Assembly: GCF_029867415.1 (NCBI RefSeq)
Contig: NW_026705444.1
Coordinates: forward strand, 62,001 to 126,000
DNA: 64,000 bases
Direction of reading: 5' to 3'
From: Vicia villosa
Taxonomy: Eukaryota > Streptophyta > Magnoliopsida > Fabales > Fabaceae
This document shows, one piece after another, positions 1-11,560 of the stretch. Made by a program: the position numbers and the translations under genes. The notes beneath the pieces were generated by a model. The model made no database searches and had not been told where the DNA came from. It saw only the letters and a program-made list of their open reading frames with translations. The stretch's first letter is position 1. The number at the start of each line of letters is the position of its first letter.

Positions 1-1613
1 TGAGAAAAGGAACTGGCTGCAAACTGTCACTTCTGATGAAGGGACTTACCATTTGCTGACTTTGCTGAGGAATCTTTAAGCAAAACGAACTGTCTTTGTG
101 AAGAAGGCTGCCATTCGTTATCTCAAAGGGAACAAACTGTCTTCTGCTGAAAGAGACTGCCATTTGCCGACCCTATCGAGAAATCCTTAAGCGGAACGAA
201 TTGTCTTCTGCTGAAAGAGACTGCCATTCGTTGACCCATCTTAGGAAAAAGTGAGCAAACTGTATTCTAATGGAGGAGACTGCCATTTCCTGACTTTAAA
301 ATTAGAATTCTTAAACGAACTGTCTTCATGAAGAAGACTGCCATCCGTTATCTCAAAGGGAACAAACTATCTTCTGCTGAAAGAGACTGCCATTTGCCGA
401 CCCTGTCGAGAAATCCTTAAGCGGAACGAACTGTCTTCTGCTGAAAGAGACTGCCATTCGCTGACCCGTCTTAGGAAAAAGTGAGCAAACTGTCTTCTAA
501 TGGAGGAGACCGCCATTTGCTGACTTTAAAATAAGAATTCTTAAACGAACTGTCTTCGTGAAGAAGACTGCCATCCGTTATCTCAAAGGGAACAAACTAT
601 CATCTGCTGAAAGAGACTGCCATTTGCCGACCCTGTCGAGAAATCCTTAAGCGGAACGAACTGTCTTCTGCTGAAAGAGACTGCCATTCGTTGACCCATC
701 TTAGGAAAAAGTGAGAAAACTGTCTTCTAATGGAGGAGACCGCCATTTGCTGACTTTAAAATAAGAATTCTTAAACGAACTGTCTTCGTGAAGAAGACTG
801 CCATCCGTTATCTCAAAGGGAACAAACTGTCTTCTGCTGAAAGAGACTGCCATTTGCCGACCCTGTCGAGAAATCCTTAAGCGGAACGAACTGTCTTCTG
901 CTGAAAGAGACTGCCATTTGTTGACCCGTCTTAGGAAAAAGTGAGCAAACTGTCTTCTAATGGAGGAGACTGCCATTTGCTGACTTTAAAATAAGAATTC
1001 TTAAACGAACTGTCTTCGTGAAGAAGACTGCCATCCGTTATCTCAAAGGGAACAAACTGTCTTCTGCTGAAAGAGACTGCCATTTGCCGACCCTGTCGAG
1101 AAATCCTTAAGCGGAACGAATTGTCTTCTGCTGAAAGAGACTGCCATTCGTTGACCCATCTTAGGAAAAAGTGAGCAAATTGTCTTCTAATGGAGGAGAC
1201 CGCCATTTGCTGACTTTAAAATAAGAATTCTTAAACGAACTGTCTTCGTGAAGAAGACTGCCATCCGTTATCTCAAAGGGAACAAACTGTCTTCTGCTGA
1301 AAGAGACTGCCATTTTCCGACCCTGTCGAGAAATCCTTAAGCGGAACGAACTGTCTTCTGCTGAAAGAGACTGCCATTCGTTGATCCATCTTAGGAAAAA
1401 GTGAGCAAACTGTCTTCTAATGGAGGAGACTGCCATTTGCTGACTTTAAAACAAGAATTCTTAAACGAACTGTCTTCATGAAGAAGACTGCCATCCGTTA
1501 TCTCAAAGGGAACAAACTGTCTTCTGCTGAAAGAGACTGCCATTTGCCGACCCTGTCGAGAAATCCTTAAGCGGAACGAACTGTCTTCTGCTGAAAGAGA
1601 CTACCATTCGTTG
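1..1613. repeat. Tandem array, 230-bp higher-order unit (Ogre 3' UTR array)
   Basis: About seven head-to-tail copies of a 230-bp unit; landmarks such as 'taagaattcttaaacgaac' recur every 230 bases. Each unit holds four related subunits of about 47-64 bp, each with a core like ACTGTCTTC-(N)-GAAGA-GACTGCCAT, so this is a higher-order repeat. Copies differ by only a few substitutions, which points to recent amplification. 230 is not a multiple of three, so the open frames seen across it are not genes. It lies at the left end of a minus-strand Ogre-like element, where the variable 3' UTR is expected. It continues past the left edge of the window. Confidence 0.93.
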
Positions 1614-4208
1614 AGCTTCTTCCTTTTGGAATCAATAAGTTCATAAAGTATGAGAGATCATCACTTGATTTGAAGATAAGATTGATATGTGGAGACGCAC
1701 AAACTTGCTCAAATAAAGAGGCTTCAATTTGTTGTCAACCAAAACATGATGGGGATAACACAAGTTGCTCAAAGTCAAAACCTGCCCCTTGCTTTCAAGC
1801 ACAAATTCCAAAGGAGTGCAATAACATCACTGCCGGAAAATAAATCTTTCGATATCTGATAGGAACATCAATCACAAACAAGTTCTTCATTATAGAGGAA
1901 AGCATAATCCTCAAGAGGTGCAAAATAAATGCCTTCTCAATCTAGGTTTCCCAGCCTAGAGAGGTTCAAAATAGTATTGTAAGAGACCAAAGTTCAACTC
2001 CAAGAACAAGCTGGATAGAAACGGTCAAACAAAGCTTTGCCCCTTGAGGAATAAACTCAACTAGGGATTAATTCCATCCTGACAAATGAGCTGAGGAGGA
2101 ACACTGAAGAAAAATTCTTCCATGAAGAACAAACTCAGTGGGGATTATCAATTTCTGCGAGGAATTTACAGATAATCTTCTTCTTATCAAAAAGGTTGGA
2201 CAACACATCAAGCTCTATTAGGGGGAATCAGAGAAAATTTCTTTGGAGAAAATCACCGTTCCGAACTTGCAGAGGAAACAAGAAGTTAACATCAAAGCAA
2301 ACAAGTTAACATGCGGGGAATTTTAGTTCAAAACTCAACACAAGGTGAGAAAGAAAACCCAACAGTCAACCGTTGTCTCAAAGCTTCTTGGTAGAGAGTG
2401 ACATACTCTGGATTGATCATGGCAACAACCTTTGTACTTCAAGCTAATGAGGTGATCAAGGTAACTTCTGATTCACAACTTGCCCCAGACTACGTGGTCT
2501 ATGAAAGGAAACTACCTCAAAAAGGTTCACAGAGATCCTTGGCGTCATGCAGACTTGGAATAATCTGCCCCAGATCAACAGATTTTGTTTTTGAGATTTG
2601 TCGAATCTCGACGTAACTGCCCCAGATTGACTAAACTTGGCACATTCTCTTACTCGACAAAGTTTTCGAGCTTTGCCCCATGATGGTAATCAAACTTGCA
2701 AAAGCATTATACTGGGAAAACAACATGCCCCTGGCAATGTTTTAGTTTTCTACTGATGATCAGATGTAAACTTCCTGGATGTCAAACAAATGTTTACAAG
2801 CAGAAAAATGTTTATTCTGAGAATGATAATGAAAATGCAACAATTATGTAAGTCTTGAAGTTTTATTGAAAAGATGTCACAAAACCTTGTGAATGAATCA
2901 CTGGTTAAGGAATGACATTGATTTTTGTATGCATATGATACTAACACAAGTTTTCAGCATAACCGATAGGAGTCAGGAACGCTTTCTTGTTTAAGTATGC
3001 TTTCGAAATAAACCCTGCTTCAATTAGGACTTTTGAGGGTTGTAACGTGGCCTGGTTCACGGTTTTCAGAAAAAAAGATTTTTAGGCTCAAAGTTTATTT
3101 AGCCCACCCCATCTTCGTGATGTTCTCCAGTCCTATGTTCAATTAACTTAACACGAGTATTCATCTCTCAAAAGGATTTTGTGCCATTAAGGACCTGATG
3201 AAGCTTTCTTGGAGTAGCAGTCACCCTTTTGTCTTCATTTTTGTATTCACACAGATTTGTTCATTGTTGAGGACTTTTGCTTTGTAGTCCTTTCTCTTCA
3301 CTTTTCACTCTTTTCTCTTTTTTTTTTTATTTATTTCCCTAACTTTTTCCTGGACTAATTCTTTTGAATTGGTCGTCCAGCGGGATGCTCTAACTTTTGC
3401 CTAAGTCACTTGTTTTCAAGTTTTTGACTTAGCGAGCTTTTTTATTTCTTTTTTTTTTCACTTTTTCTTTCATTCTTTTGATTTGAACAAATCGTATGAT
3501 ATTGACTTTGTCTTGACTTGTTGAGAGGGTTGTGACTGCCTCATTTCTTGGCGGATGAAGGATAACCATTGTAGTTTCACATTTTCCAACCTTTTGATGC
3601 GCGGGGAATAACCATTATGGTTTCCCATGATCCATCCTTTGATGTGGATATGACGTGCTTGACCTTTGGATGCACAATCCTTTTTGAAATATGAACACTC
3701 GGTCAAATTAACTGAAGACTACCCTGCCCCAGGTTAAAAATTAGGTTTTTTTCGTTTAGAAAAGAAACTCATACTTCAAGGCTCAAAGGGGTTAACAAGG
3801 GATTATCTTCCTTATATCTCCGGTGTTTGGGAATTTGAAACAATGCCTGTACATCATCAGCAGGGTTTTATTCAAAAGCATACAACCAGAAATTTTGCGT
3901 TTTCAGATCATCATCCTCCCTCCAATCTTTGCATAATCAAGAGTTTGGCAAAAGCAATTGGTATCATAATGCATAAAAACAAATAAACATGAGTGAAACG
4001 AATGAATTACTTCAAGACAAACATTATCATTGTATTAGCATTAACATTCAAAAATAAACAAGTTTCTACATGCAAACAATGCATTGAAAAACAAGAAATA
4101 TTACAAATGGAAATCAATAAGAATACTAAAAACTGAGAAAAACTCTCTCCATATGGGCATATGCTGAACGACACATCTTTTGAACTTCAGGCTACCATCA
4201 ATAGTGAT
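1614..4208 (-). mobile_element. Long non-coding 3' region of a minus-strand Ogre-like element
   Basis: No convincing gene; open frames are short and unlike any family I recognise. Read on the minus strand it follows the gag fragment directly and leads into the tandem array, so it fills the place of pol plus 3' UTR. It carries repeated 'tgccccag' phrases. From about 2957 to 4090 it matches the last kilobase of the window (about 62999-64000) in the same orientation, with small indels and substitutions. That makes both part of one repeat family. No protease, reverse transcriptase or integrase was found. Confidence 0.7.
2957..4090 (-). repeat. Dispersed repeat, copy 1 (matches about 62999-64000)
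   Basis: Shared landmarks, in the same order in both copies, include 'ggagtcagga', 'tatgctttcgaa', 'cttcaattaggactttc/tgagggttgtaacg', 'ggctcaaagtttattta', 'cttcgtgatg', 'taactttt/gcctga', 'accctgccccaggtta', 'ggctcaaaggggtt' and 'caatgcctgtacatc'. The match runs to the edge of the window in copy 2. In copy 1 the gag stop codon follows about 120 bases further on. Confidence 0.85.
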
Positions 4209-4964
4209 TCAATCATGCTTTGGCAAAGAATTGGCTTGAACATCATAACCAACATCTTGGAAAGTCAAAATACCAGCATGAATTAATCTTTGAACTTCAT
4301 TTTTTAGAGGCCAACAATTATCTAAGTCATGTCCAGGAGCATTCTGATGAAAAGCACAAGTGACATTAGCATTGTACCACCAAGGAATCTTCTCGGGAAT
4401 TGGAGGTGGTGACCTTGTCTGAACCAAATTCTTATGAACTAGAGCAGGGAACAATTCTGCGTAAGTCATGGGGATAGGATCAAAATTCCCCTTTTGAGGT
4501 TGATTTTGCTCGTTCGGTGGAGAATCTTGTTGACGAGTACTCTGCTGATATTCTGGGATTGCATGAACTGAATTGGATACAGGAATGACATAGGAAACAT
4601 GCTGATGTTGGTGATGATTGTTTCCTCCCCTGATTCTCTTCTTTGAAAAGTCATTACCAAACTTCTTCACACTACCAGCTGAGTTACCTTCTTCAAACAA
4701 ACATTCCTTTCGGACATCCTTTTCTAGAAGCGCTTTCATATCCACCTCTCTGTGGAAGTCGGCAGGTGTACTGACTACTGTCCCCTTGGGAAAGAACGAG
4801 TTCAGAGTTTCAAGAAAGACCTTTGCCATCCTTTCTTCCATCATAGGAGGATTGACTTGGGCAGCAACTAGAGCCTCAACCAGAGTAGTTAGATGCTTCA
4901 TACCAGCCTTCAGAGTAACCACCTCTTCACGGAGCTCAAGAATCTCTTGTTTGATGCTTTCCAT
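4209..4964 (-). CDS. Reduced Gag of an Ogre-like Ty3/gypsy element
   Basis: A 251-residue open frame with a true ATG at 4964. The first 35 residues are charged and heptad-like, probably a coiled coil. The tail carries a CCHC-like motif C203-x2-H206-x5-H212-x4-C217, followed by a conserved LK-x-VQ-x-LI-x-G-x-L-x-F block, the end typical of Gag proteins of legume Ogre/Tat elements. The middle is low-complexity, rich in Q, N and P, and I see no capsid-like core, so the protein seems internally reduced. It lies about 1.04 kb inside the primer site, on the same strand as the LTR. No pol follows. Whether it is expressed or functional cannot be judged. Confidence 0.75.
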   Translation of the reverse strand: MESIKQEILELREEVVTLKAGMKHLTTLVEALVAAQVNPPMMEERMAKVFLETLNSFFPKGTVVSTPADFHREVDMKALLEKDVRKECLFEEGNSAGSVKKFGNDFSKKRIRGGNNHHQHQHVSYVIPVSNSVHAIPEYQQSTRQQDSPPNEQNQPQKGNFDPIPMTYAELFPALVHKNLVQTRSPPPIPEKIPWWYNANVTCAFHQNAPGHDLDNCWPLKNEVQRLIHAGILTFQDVGYDVQANSLPKHD

Positions 4965-6000
4965 TTCTTCTTAGTAAGAGTGTTGTACTGATGATACCAG
5001 GAGAAAGGAAATAAGGCTCTAGAGAATTTCTTTAGAAAGCAGAACCAAATGCAGAATGATGCATGCAATGCAGATGATTTGTTTTTTTGTTTTTTATTTT
5101 TGAGTTTCAAGGAACTTAAGATATTAACTTGTAAACACTCAACATTGGACTAAAGCTTCGATTAAGTTATCATCAAAATCAATCATCCATTTTGGTGGAT
5201 TAGAGTTTTCACCCCATCAACACCCAAGATCCATTGAGTTTGATGAAACTTATGATGTTTACAAGGAAAGACGTCTAAGTTCCTTGAAAATCAAAAGAAA
5301 AAGAGTTTTCATGGATGCATGAATGCATGGTTTATGCATCAACCACAACCAAGAGCACACAAGGTCACATAAGATCATAGTTCAAAGGTTCGGCGTCACG
5401 AGCATGAAGCCATGGGTCCAACCATCCCAAAAGGTATGATCTAAGGAATTTTGTACCTGCCGATCGGGTTCTACAAAGGTTCCCAGAGTTTTCAATCTTC
5501 TATTGGATATTACCGGCACGCACAATTGCTCATGGGCGCCAATAATATGCCTAAAAAGACCTCGTCTGAGCGTAGTATCGCATGACAACAAGCTCAAATT
5601 GGTACTTGATCTTGTTTCTGCACTACATCCTAAAAAGGCTTAGATGTGTTAAAAGGGTTCTAGGTCATTCAGCTTCTACGGACACTCACTATTGAAAGTA
5701 ATAGCGTTCTTACGATAGCTCGTAACAACATCTACTACCTTCCATGAGGCCTCCACTGATTGGGGTTCCACCATATGACGCTCATGCTAAGGATTGCTCC
5801 TGACATGCGACTATTGGTCTTACCACCTCCTATCTCAAGTTACTCACCAAAGTTCGGGTTAGAACTTTATCTCATCACAGAGGAACCATCGAGCACCAAA
5901 AAAGAAAAAAAAAGAAAGTAAACACACAAAGCACACAACAATATATACAGATAAAAACACACAGATAAACAAAAATAGGCTTAACACACTTAAAACTGGA
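4965..6000 (-). other. Leader between primer site and gag of the Ogre-like element
   Basis: About 1 kb without a convincing gene. Autonomous Ogre elements have an additional ORF upstream of gag; none is visible here. A phrase at 5188-5238 ('catccattttggtggatta', then 'atcaacaccc' and 'agatcca') recurs in the adjoining LTR at 8100-8152. Confidence 0.55.
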
Positions 6001-6018
6001 TCCCCAGTGAAGTCGCCA
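6001..6018 (-). promoter_or_regulatory. Primer binding site of the Ogre-like element
   Basis: The minus strand reads TGGCGACTTCACTGGGGA, six bases inside the LTR end. It starts with TGG, as needed to pair with a tRNA 3' CCA, and resembles the tRNA-Arg-type primer site known for Ogre elements. It fixes the orientation: LTR to the right, gag to the left, both on the minus strand. Confidence 0.8.
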
Positions 6019-7246
6019 TTTTTCTGTAGCGGGGAAATTCTGATATCGAAGCCATGGGATTGACTCGAATCAATATTCCGTTTGAAATCGCCACCGCGCT
6101 TTATTTTTTCAAAGGAAAAGGGAAAAGAACGTAAAACCCAAAGTTTTGTTTTTTTAAAACAAGAAAGAGATCTCAGGTACGGGTGTTGATTATATGAGGG
6201 GAAGGTTTAAAGCACCCCTCATATCTGTGGTACTCCACAGGAACCTTTTTGAAAATCTGTGTCGTGTGTGTGCTAAAAAAGGGTTTGTTTTATTTTTTAA
6301 AATAAGCTCGGCAAAGCGTTAAGCTTTGGGCCTACATACCTCCTCGGTGCAATGGAGAAGTCAGAGCTAATGTAGTTCCGCTTTTTTGGGAAAACATTTT
6401 TAAAAATGAATAAACACTTTATCGTCGTCGGAGAGAAATACTCAGCCATTGATCTTGAGCATGAGAACAAACGAGTTCTTTGCATCGCTAATGAAAGAAG
6501 GGCTCCAACTCGGATAAAATCGACGAGTATGCCACTAGCTCTCTCACGCGGAAAAGATCTCATTATATCAATCAATTTCAAAATCGTGGGGTATAACCAC
6601 TCGTTTTGACGATTAACGGTGTCTAAACTTTGAAGGAAAAGGCCACTAAGGGCAAAAGATTTTTTTAAAGAAAGAGGTTTTGAAAATGATTGCAAACATC
6701 AGAAGGTTTTTGAAAAAGGGAGAAGATTTTGAAAATTTAAGAATGGGAGGAGATGAAGAGGCTATCCTATTGCGTAAAATAAAAGCTAAGGAAAAGAACG
6801 GTCTAACCGAAGTAAGAAGCCAACACTTGACATTGTGAGTCAATGTAGATTTCCCATCCTTTGGACTTATCAATACCAACACATTAACACTTGGGGGATC
6901 CAGATGAACTTATTGTCTTAGCACCACTTTTCATTAAGCACATTAAGATTCTGACGAAAATCGGGCAGAGTAACGGCTGTTTTCAGGTAAAATCCTTATC
7001 TCAATGCCTTGGAATTAACCATCAAGGGCTTTCAAGGAAATACCTGCACATACAAACAGACAACAATCCAATGCCAGACAGACAGAATAACAGCAGAGTA
7101 ATAACAGAATAAGAGTCCAGAGGCACTAGGTCCATAAGTCCGAATCTCCAAAATGCTAGGGATAGTAACCAATAGTCCAAAGAGAGCCTTATGTGTTTTT
7201 TAGATTTTGGTTGTTTATTAGTGTTTTAGCATAAAAGTAAAGTATG

Positions 7247-7400
7247 GTCCAAGTGGACAAAAGGAAAATAGCGGAAGCATAAACATATGTCCAAGTGGAC
7301 AAAGGGAAAATAGCGGAAGCATAAACATATGTCCAAGTGGACAAAGAAAAAATAGCGGAATTATAAACGTCCAAATGGACAAAGAGAAAATGGCGGAATG
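7247..7400. repeat. 42-bp tandem repeat inside the LTR (about 3.6 copies)
   Basis: Units start with GTCCAAGTGGAC at 7247, 7289 and 7331, with a shorter diverged copy at 7369. Each start is a near-perfect dyad (GTCCA/TGGAC). The open frame across it is a by-product of the 42-bp, three-divisible period. Confidence 0.9.
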
Positions 7401-7768
7401 TAAATATGATGAAATGATAAAATAAAGCGATAAAGCGAGAAATATAAAGAGCGGTATAATAAATGGCGGAAATTAAAGTTAGTGGTTAGATGTTAAAGAT
7501 AACCATCTTGAAACTTGTCAAGTATGTTATCAAAGTTAGTAATGAAGATCGATGGTGAGTGAAGGATGAACTCGGATTTAAGGTCAACGGAGACTTATCA
7601 GAAGCTTGATAAAATCATAGCGACTACACGATAAATTTCCATAAGTCATAAATCAACCGCATGCAATTCTCTTCCATATTTGATCTTTTATCGAGTCGGG
7701 ACAAATGTAGGAGAACTCTCCATGTATCAAGATCATCAATCAAAAGAAATAAGAAGGATAAGAAGAAA

Positions 7769-8070
7769 TGATCTAGCCTTTATCAAGAATCCATAGAATT
7801 CTCAAGATATCAAGACTTTCATCGATCAAGAGAAAATAAGATGAAAAAGATAAGAATGGAAACATAAATTGATCTAGTCTTTATCAAGAATCCATAGAAT
7901 TCTCAAGATGTCAAGACTTTCGTCGATCAAAAGAAAATAAGATGAAAAGATAAGAATGAAAACATAAATTGATCTAGTCTTTATCAAGAATCCATAGAAT
8001 TCTCAAGATATTAAGACTTTCATCGATCAAATGAAAAATAAGATGAAAATAAGAATGAAAACATAAAAGA
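7769..8070. repeat. About 100-bp tandem triplication inside the LTR
   Basis: GATCTAG-CTTTATCAAGAATCC starts recur at 7770, 7871 and 7971, a period of 100-101 bp. Copies differ by scattered substitutions and short indels. Confidence 0.9.
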
Positions 8071-8228
8071 TAATCAACTCACACTATCATTAATATCATT
8101 CATCCATTTTGGTGGATTAGGTCATTTCAAACCTATCAACACCCTAGATCCAATGATATTAATGAAGTGGAGGAAGTAGGAAGCCAAAACAAGCATAAAA
8201 AAGGCAAAAAAAACACATTCTGCCAGCA

Positions 8229-8334
8229 GGAAATCGATTTACCTCTGTAGGAAATCGATTTCCTGAGTGCGGAGTTCAAATTTTGAAAAAAAATAAGGTG
8301 GAAATCGATTTCCTACAGAGGGAAATCGATTTCC
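8229..8334. repeat. GAAATCGATTTC palindrome cluster 1 (four copies)
   Basis: Four copies of the palindromic core at about 8229, 8250, 8300 and 8321, arranged as two pairs with 21-bp spacing. In LTR orientation this lies about 1.1-1.25 kb from the LTR start. Confidence 0.9.
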
Positions 8335-9024
8335 TGCACACAGCATTCAAAAAATCAGCATTAGGAGGCATAAAACTTGACTTAAGCAAACATACAAACA
8401 CCTTATGATCACACATCAATTGGAGCACGAATTTTCCATCAATTCACCATCAAATAGGACCAATATAGCATCAAAGATGCATCACACATAAGCACAAAAG
8501 AATCACATTATGATGGATGAATAAAGATGAAGAAAATTACCAAATCTTGAACAAAACTTAGATCTACTTCAAGAATCACCAACACAAATCTTGATCTCTC
8601 AACAATTGAAGAAAAAAGAGTGAAATAGATGGTGGTTTAGCTCAAAGTTTGTGAGGTTCAAGATGTGACTCACAAACTTTATGAAAAAACAAAGAGCTTT
8701 GGTGAATTTGGTAGGGATGAGGAGAGAAATTGCAAGGGGTTTTTTGGCTCTCAAAGCTTGAGAAAATGAGAGAGTAGTGGGCTCTATTTATAGGATGAGA
8801 GCAAGAGTAGTGGTAGTTTGGTCTTTTTGCATTTGGTAATTAACTTGTGTTTAATTGGTGATTAAAGTGGTAATTAAATGATAAAAAGTGGTAAAATGGG
8901 GTTTAAGTGGGTTTAATGAAGAGAATTATTTTGATGAGGTGGAAAATTGGTACAATGATCAAATAAAAAAGGTGCCAAAATGATGTCAAGCTTCCTTCCT
9001 TATATTTTTTGAATTTCGCCTTAA

Positions 9025-9205
9025 GGAAATCGATTTCCCCAGGAGTGAAATCGATTTCACTCTGTTCCAGAAGAGAATTTGGCGCAAAATACACTAGGGA
9101 AATCGATTTACCCAGGAGGGAAATCGATTTCATGCTGTCCAGAATGTGATTTTGTTGAAGATTGCTGCAGGGAAATCGATTTACCCAGTAGGGAAATCGA
9201 TTTCA
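9025..9205. repeat. GAAATCGATTTC palindrome cluster 2 (six copies in three pairs)
   Basis: Copies at about 9025, 9045, 9097, 9118, 9171 and 9190, as three pairs about 19-21 bp apart. The copy at 9045-9060 is a perfect 16-bp palindrome. In LTR orientation they lie 270-450 bp from the LTR start, in the presumed U3. Confidence 0.9.
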
Positions 9206-9472
9206 TCAGTCAAAAATTTGAAAAATGCCTTGTTTATTGCATGTCTTGGCTTGGTACCTACAAAACAAAAGCCTACAAAGAAACAAAGCAATGTTTTTGG
9301 TATTTGGGTTAGTATAATATGCATACAAGGTAAACAATCATTGGTGCTTGATGGTCCCTTTTATTGATGAGGTGAGTGCAACACCATAAACAAAACTTCC
9401 AAGTGAAGCTCTTGATTAGTGATTGGGATATGAATGATATAGGATCTTAGGGTCAAAAATTGGGGTATGACA

Positions 9473-11560
9473 GTTATGAGAGAGGAGGAAATTACAAAGA
9501 AAGAATGCATCTGAAAGCAATAATTTCTCATAAGGCATTTATAGTATTAAAATAAATGTCCTTTTAGGCTGAGATATGTACCAAATGGTATCGGTTGGAA
9601 GATGTGTGCGATGCACAATCATAAACTATCTAAGGATTTGAAAGACCATGACATATTGGACCGTCTAAAATATACTGAAAGACAGATTGAGAATGACATG
9701 ACAAAGTACAATATGGCTCCAAGGTACATAGTTGCTTCTTTGAAAGACAAAGATTGAGAAAACCTCAGGAGTGTTACCCAGGTGTATAAAACTAGAGCTA
9801 CACAATCTGAGCAAGAGAAGTTGATTGTCAGAAATGCAGATGTTGTTGAGTCTTATTCATAGAGAGAAATACATGTGTTGGACTAGAAATAGGGAAGACT
9901 CAAATGTTGCTACATGTGTTGGACTAGAAATAGGGAAGACTCAAATGTTGCTGATATCTTTTAGACACATCCTAATTCAGTGAAGTTGTTGAATATATTT
10001 CATTTGGTGTTGATTTTTTATTGCAAATACAATACAAATAGGTAATGACCACCACTGCTTATTGAAAAATGCAGATTTTGATTTATCAGTTTTTTTATTA
10101 TGTGCATTGTGATCATACAGGTACCGGATACCACTGTTTGAGATTGTTGGTGTTACGTCAACAAAGTTGACATTTTCGGTTGACTTTGCCTATTTGGAAC
10201 GTGAAATGGAGGAGAATTTAAAATGGGCACTCAAAGATTTGTTCTCTTCAAAGAAATTGCTACCGAAGGTTGTGGTGACAAACCGAGAACTTGCGTTGAT
10301 GAATGCCATACAATTTGTGTTCCCAGATTTAACTCATATGTTGTGTTCGTTCCATATTTCAAAAAACTTTAGTATGAAATGTAAAGAGTATGTTAAATCA
10401 GAAAGGCAAGAACATGTTATGGATCCATAAAACAACATCATGTATTCAAATAGAGAAACTGAGTCTGTCGAACACTTCAAGCACTTTGAGACGGTTTTTG
10501 TTGATATTCATTTATTTGTTAAGTATGTGAATGAAACACAGTTGAAACCTTTTAAAGAAAGGTTTGTTGCTGCTTGGAATAACAGAGTCACTCATTTAGG
10601 GAATACAATAACAAACAGGTACACAAAACATTGAAGAGCGTGAGGTCAGTTTTGAAGAAAGTGGTACACAATTGAATTTAGAAGCAGAGTGTGAAGAGTT
10701 GAAGACATATTTCAATACTTTGGATATTGTAGGCCATAGGGTGTTGAAGAACAGGGTTGAGAAACTAACACATCCATTTACATCTTCTATGTGTCCATCG
10801 CCAATGAAGTGCAAGTAAAAAATGGGAGTTAAGAAGAGTAGAAAAAGTCAAGAGAGTGATGTGCGTCATGATTCTAGCTAGCGGGAATATGCTAAGGGCT
10901 CGTAGGGGAGTTAGACTACAAAGAGGTCATGAACAAAACCAACTGGAAGTCAACTATCAAGTATGTCGATTGGAAGTCAACCGTCCACCGAATCTTCAAG
11001 ACATGTTTACATATCCCAGTTTCTTGATTTCTTACATCCATACATTGATGACATTATTGATGTTGATACATGTGAAATTTGTGATTTTCGTGCTATTGCA
11101 TCTTTACTTGGATAGGGCGAAGAGTTGTGCATGGCCTTTGATTCGAACGCAGTTAGATACTCAATTTCATCGACTCACTCAATTGTTTTCTAAATTGTTT
11201 TATGACACGTTAGAAATGTGTTACGAGTAGACCAATTGAATGTGCATGGTATGGATAAATGAAGCATAATTTCTGATATGAATTACCCTATTGTTTCAAG
11301 ATACAATGTCGTATGTCTCCGTTTCCAAAAGACTTAACATCAAATTTTTTTCCTCTTGCCTTAACTCCACACATGTTTACGAGCATGCATAAAATTATTG
11401 TTGTTGATTTTGTCAACAACAATCATTAGGTTCAGGTAAAGTTCAAACCTGATTGCCCATTGCCTCCCATCACTGACCGTTGGAGACAGAATTGTACTGA
11501 AGATGCAAAAGCATGGAAATCAGTATATGCGGGTCGCTTTACGCACTAGGAAGACGAAGT
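9473..11560 (+). pseudogene. Decayed MULE transposase gene with OTU-like protease region
   Basis: A patchwork of frames. From left to right: a basic ERGG-Y segment just after the LTR junction; GWKMCAMHNH and a following L-x2-H...M-x-K...P segment (about 9607-9790); the transposase core (10167-10430) with VVVTNRELALMNAI and LCSFHISKN; further transposase (10440-10640); then a segment matching the OTU-type cysteine protease region that accompanies some legume MULE genes (HPYIDDI, then CDFRAIASLLGYGEE at about 11028-11125, and CPLPP-x4-W at about 11456-11485). Many stops and frameshifts make it dead. The second catalytic aspartate region reads TNRE rather than TDRD. Its 5' part was separated by the Ogre-like insertion at 9472. 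Confidence 0.8.
9871..9952. repeat. 41-bp tandem duplication in the MULE relic
   Basis: A 41-base stretch beginning ACATGTGTTGGACTAG is repeated directly at 9871 and 9912. It adds to the disruption of the old transposase frame. Confidence 0.9.

Larger units (their letters stand above)
6025..9472 (-). mobile_element. 5' LTR of the minus-strand Ogre-like element (3,448 bp)
   Basis: On the minus strand the LTR opens TGTCATACCCCAATTTTTGA at 9472 and closes CGCTACA at 6025, giving canonical TG...CA ends, with the primer site six bases beyond. Very long LTRs are typical of Ogre. It contains several internal tandem repeats and a cluster of GAAATCGATTTC palindromes, annotated separately. A block at 6181-6245 (AGGGGAAGG, then caCCCCTC, then GTACTC) recurs near the 3' end of the other Ogre-type LTRs here. 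The insertion cuts a MULE transposase gene, whose remaining part begins at 9473. The flanking five bases are GTTAT; the other side is outside the window. Confidence 0.85.

Noticed and set aside
1..1613. Regular repeats suggesting a CRISPR array, and 91-residue frames repeated every 230 bp
   Set aside because: Plant nuclear context, no unique spacers, and a period not divisible by three. It is a tandem array.
4618..4974. 118-residue plus-strand frame over gag
   Set aside because: Antisense shadow of the gag frame, which has the zinc-knuckle motif.
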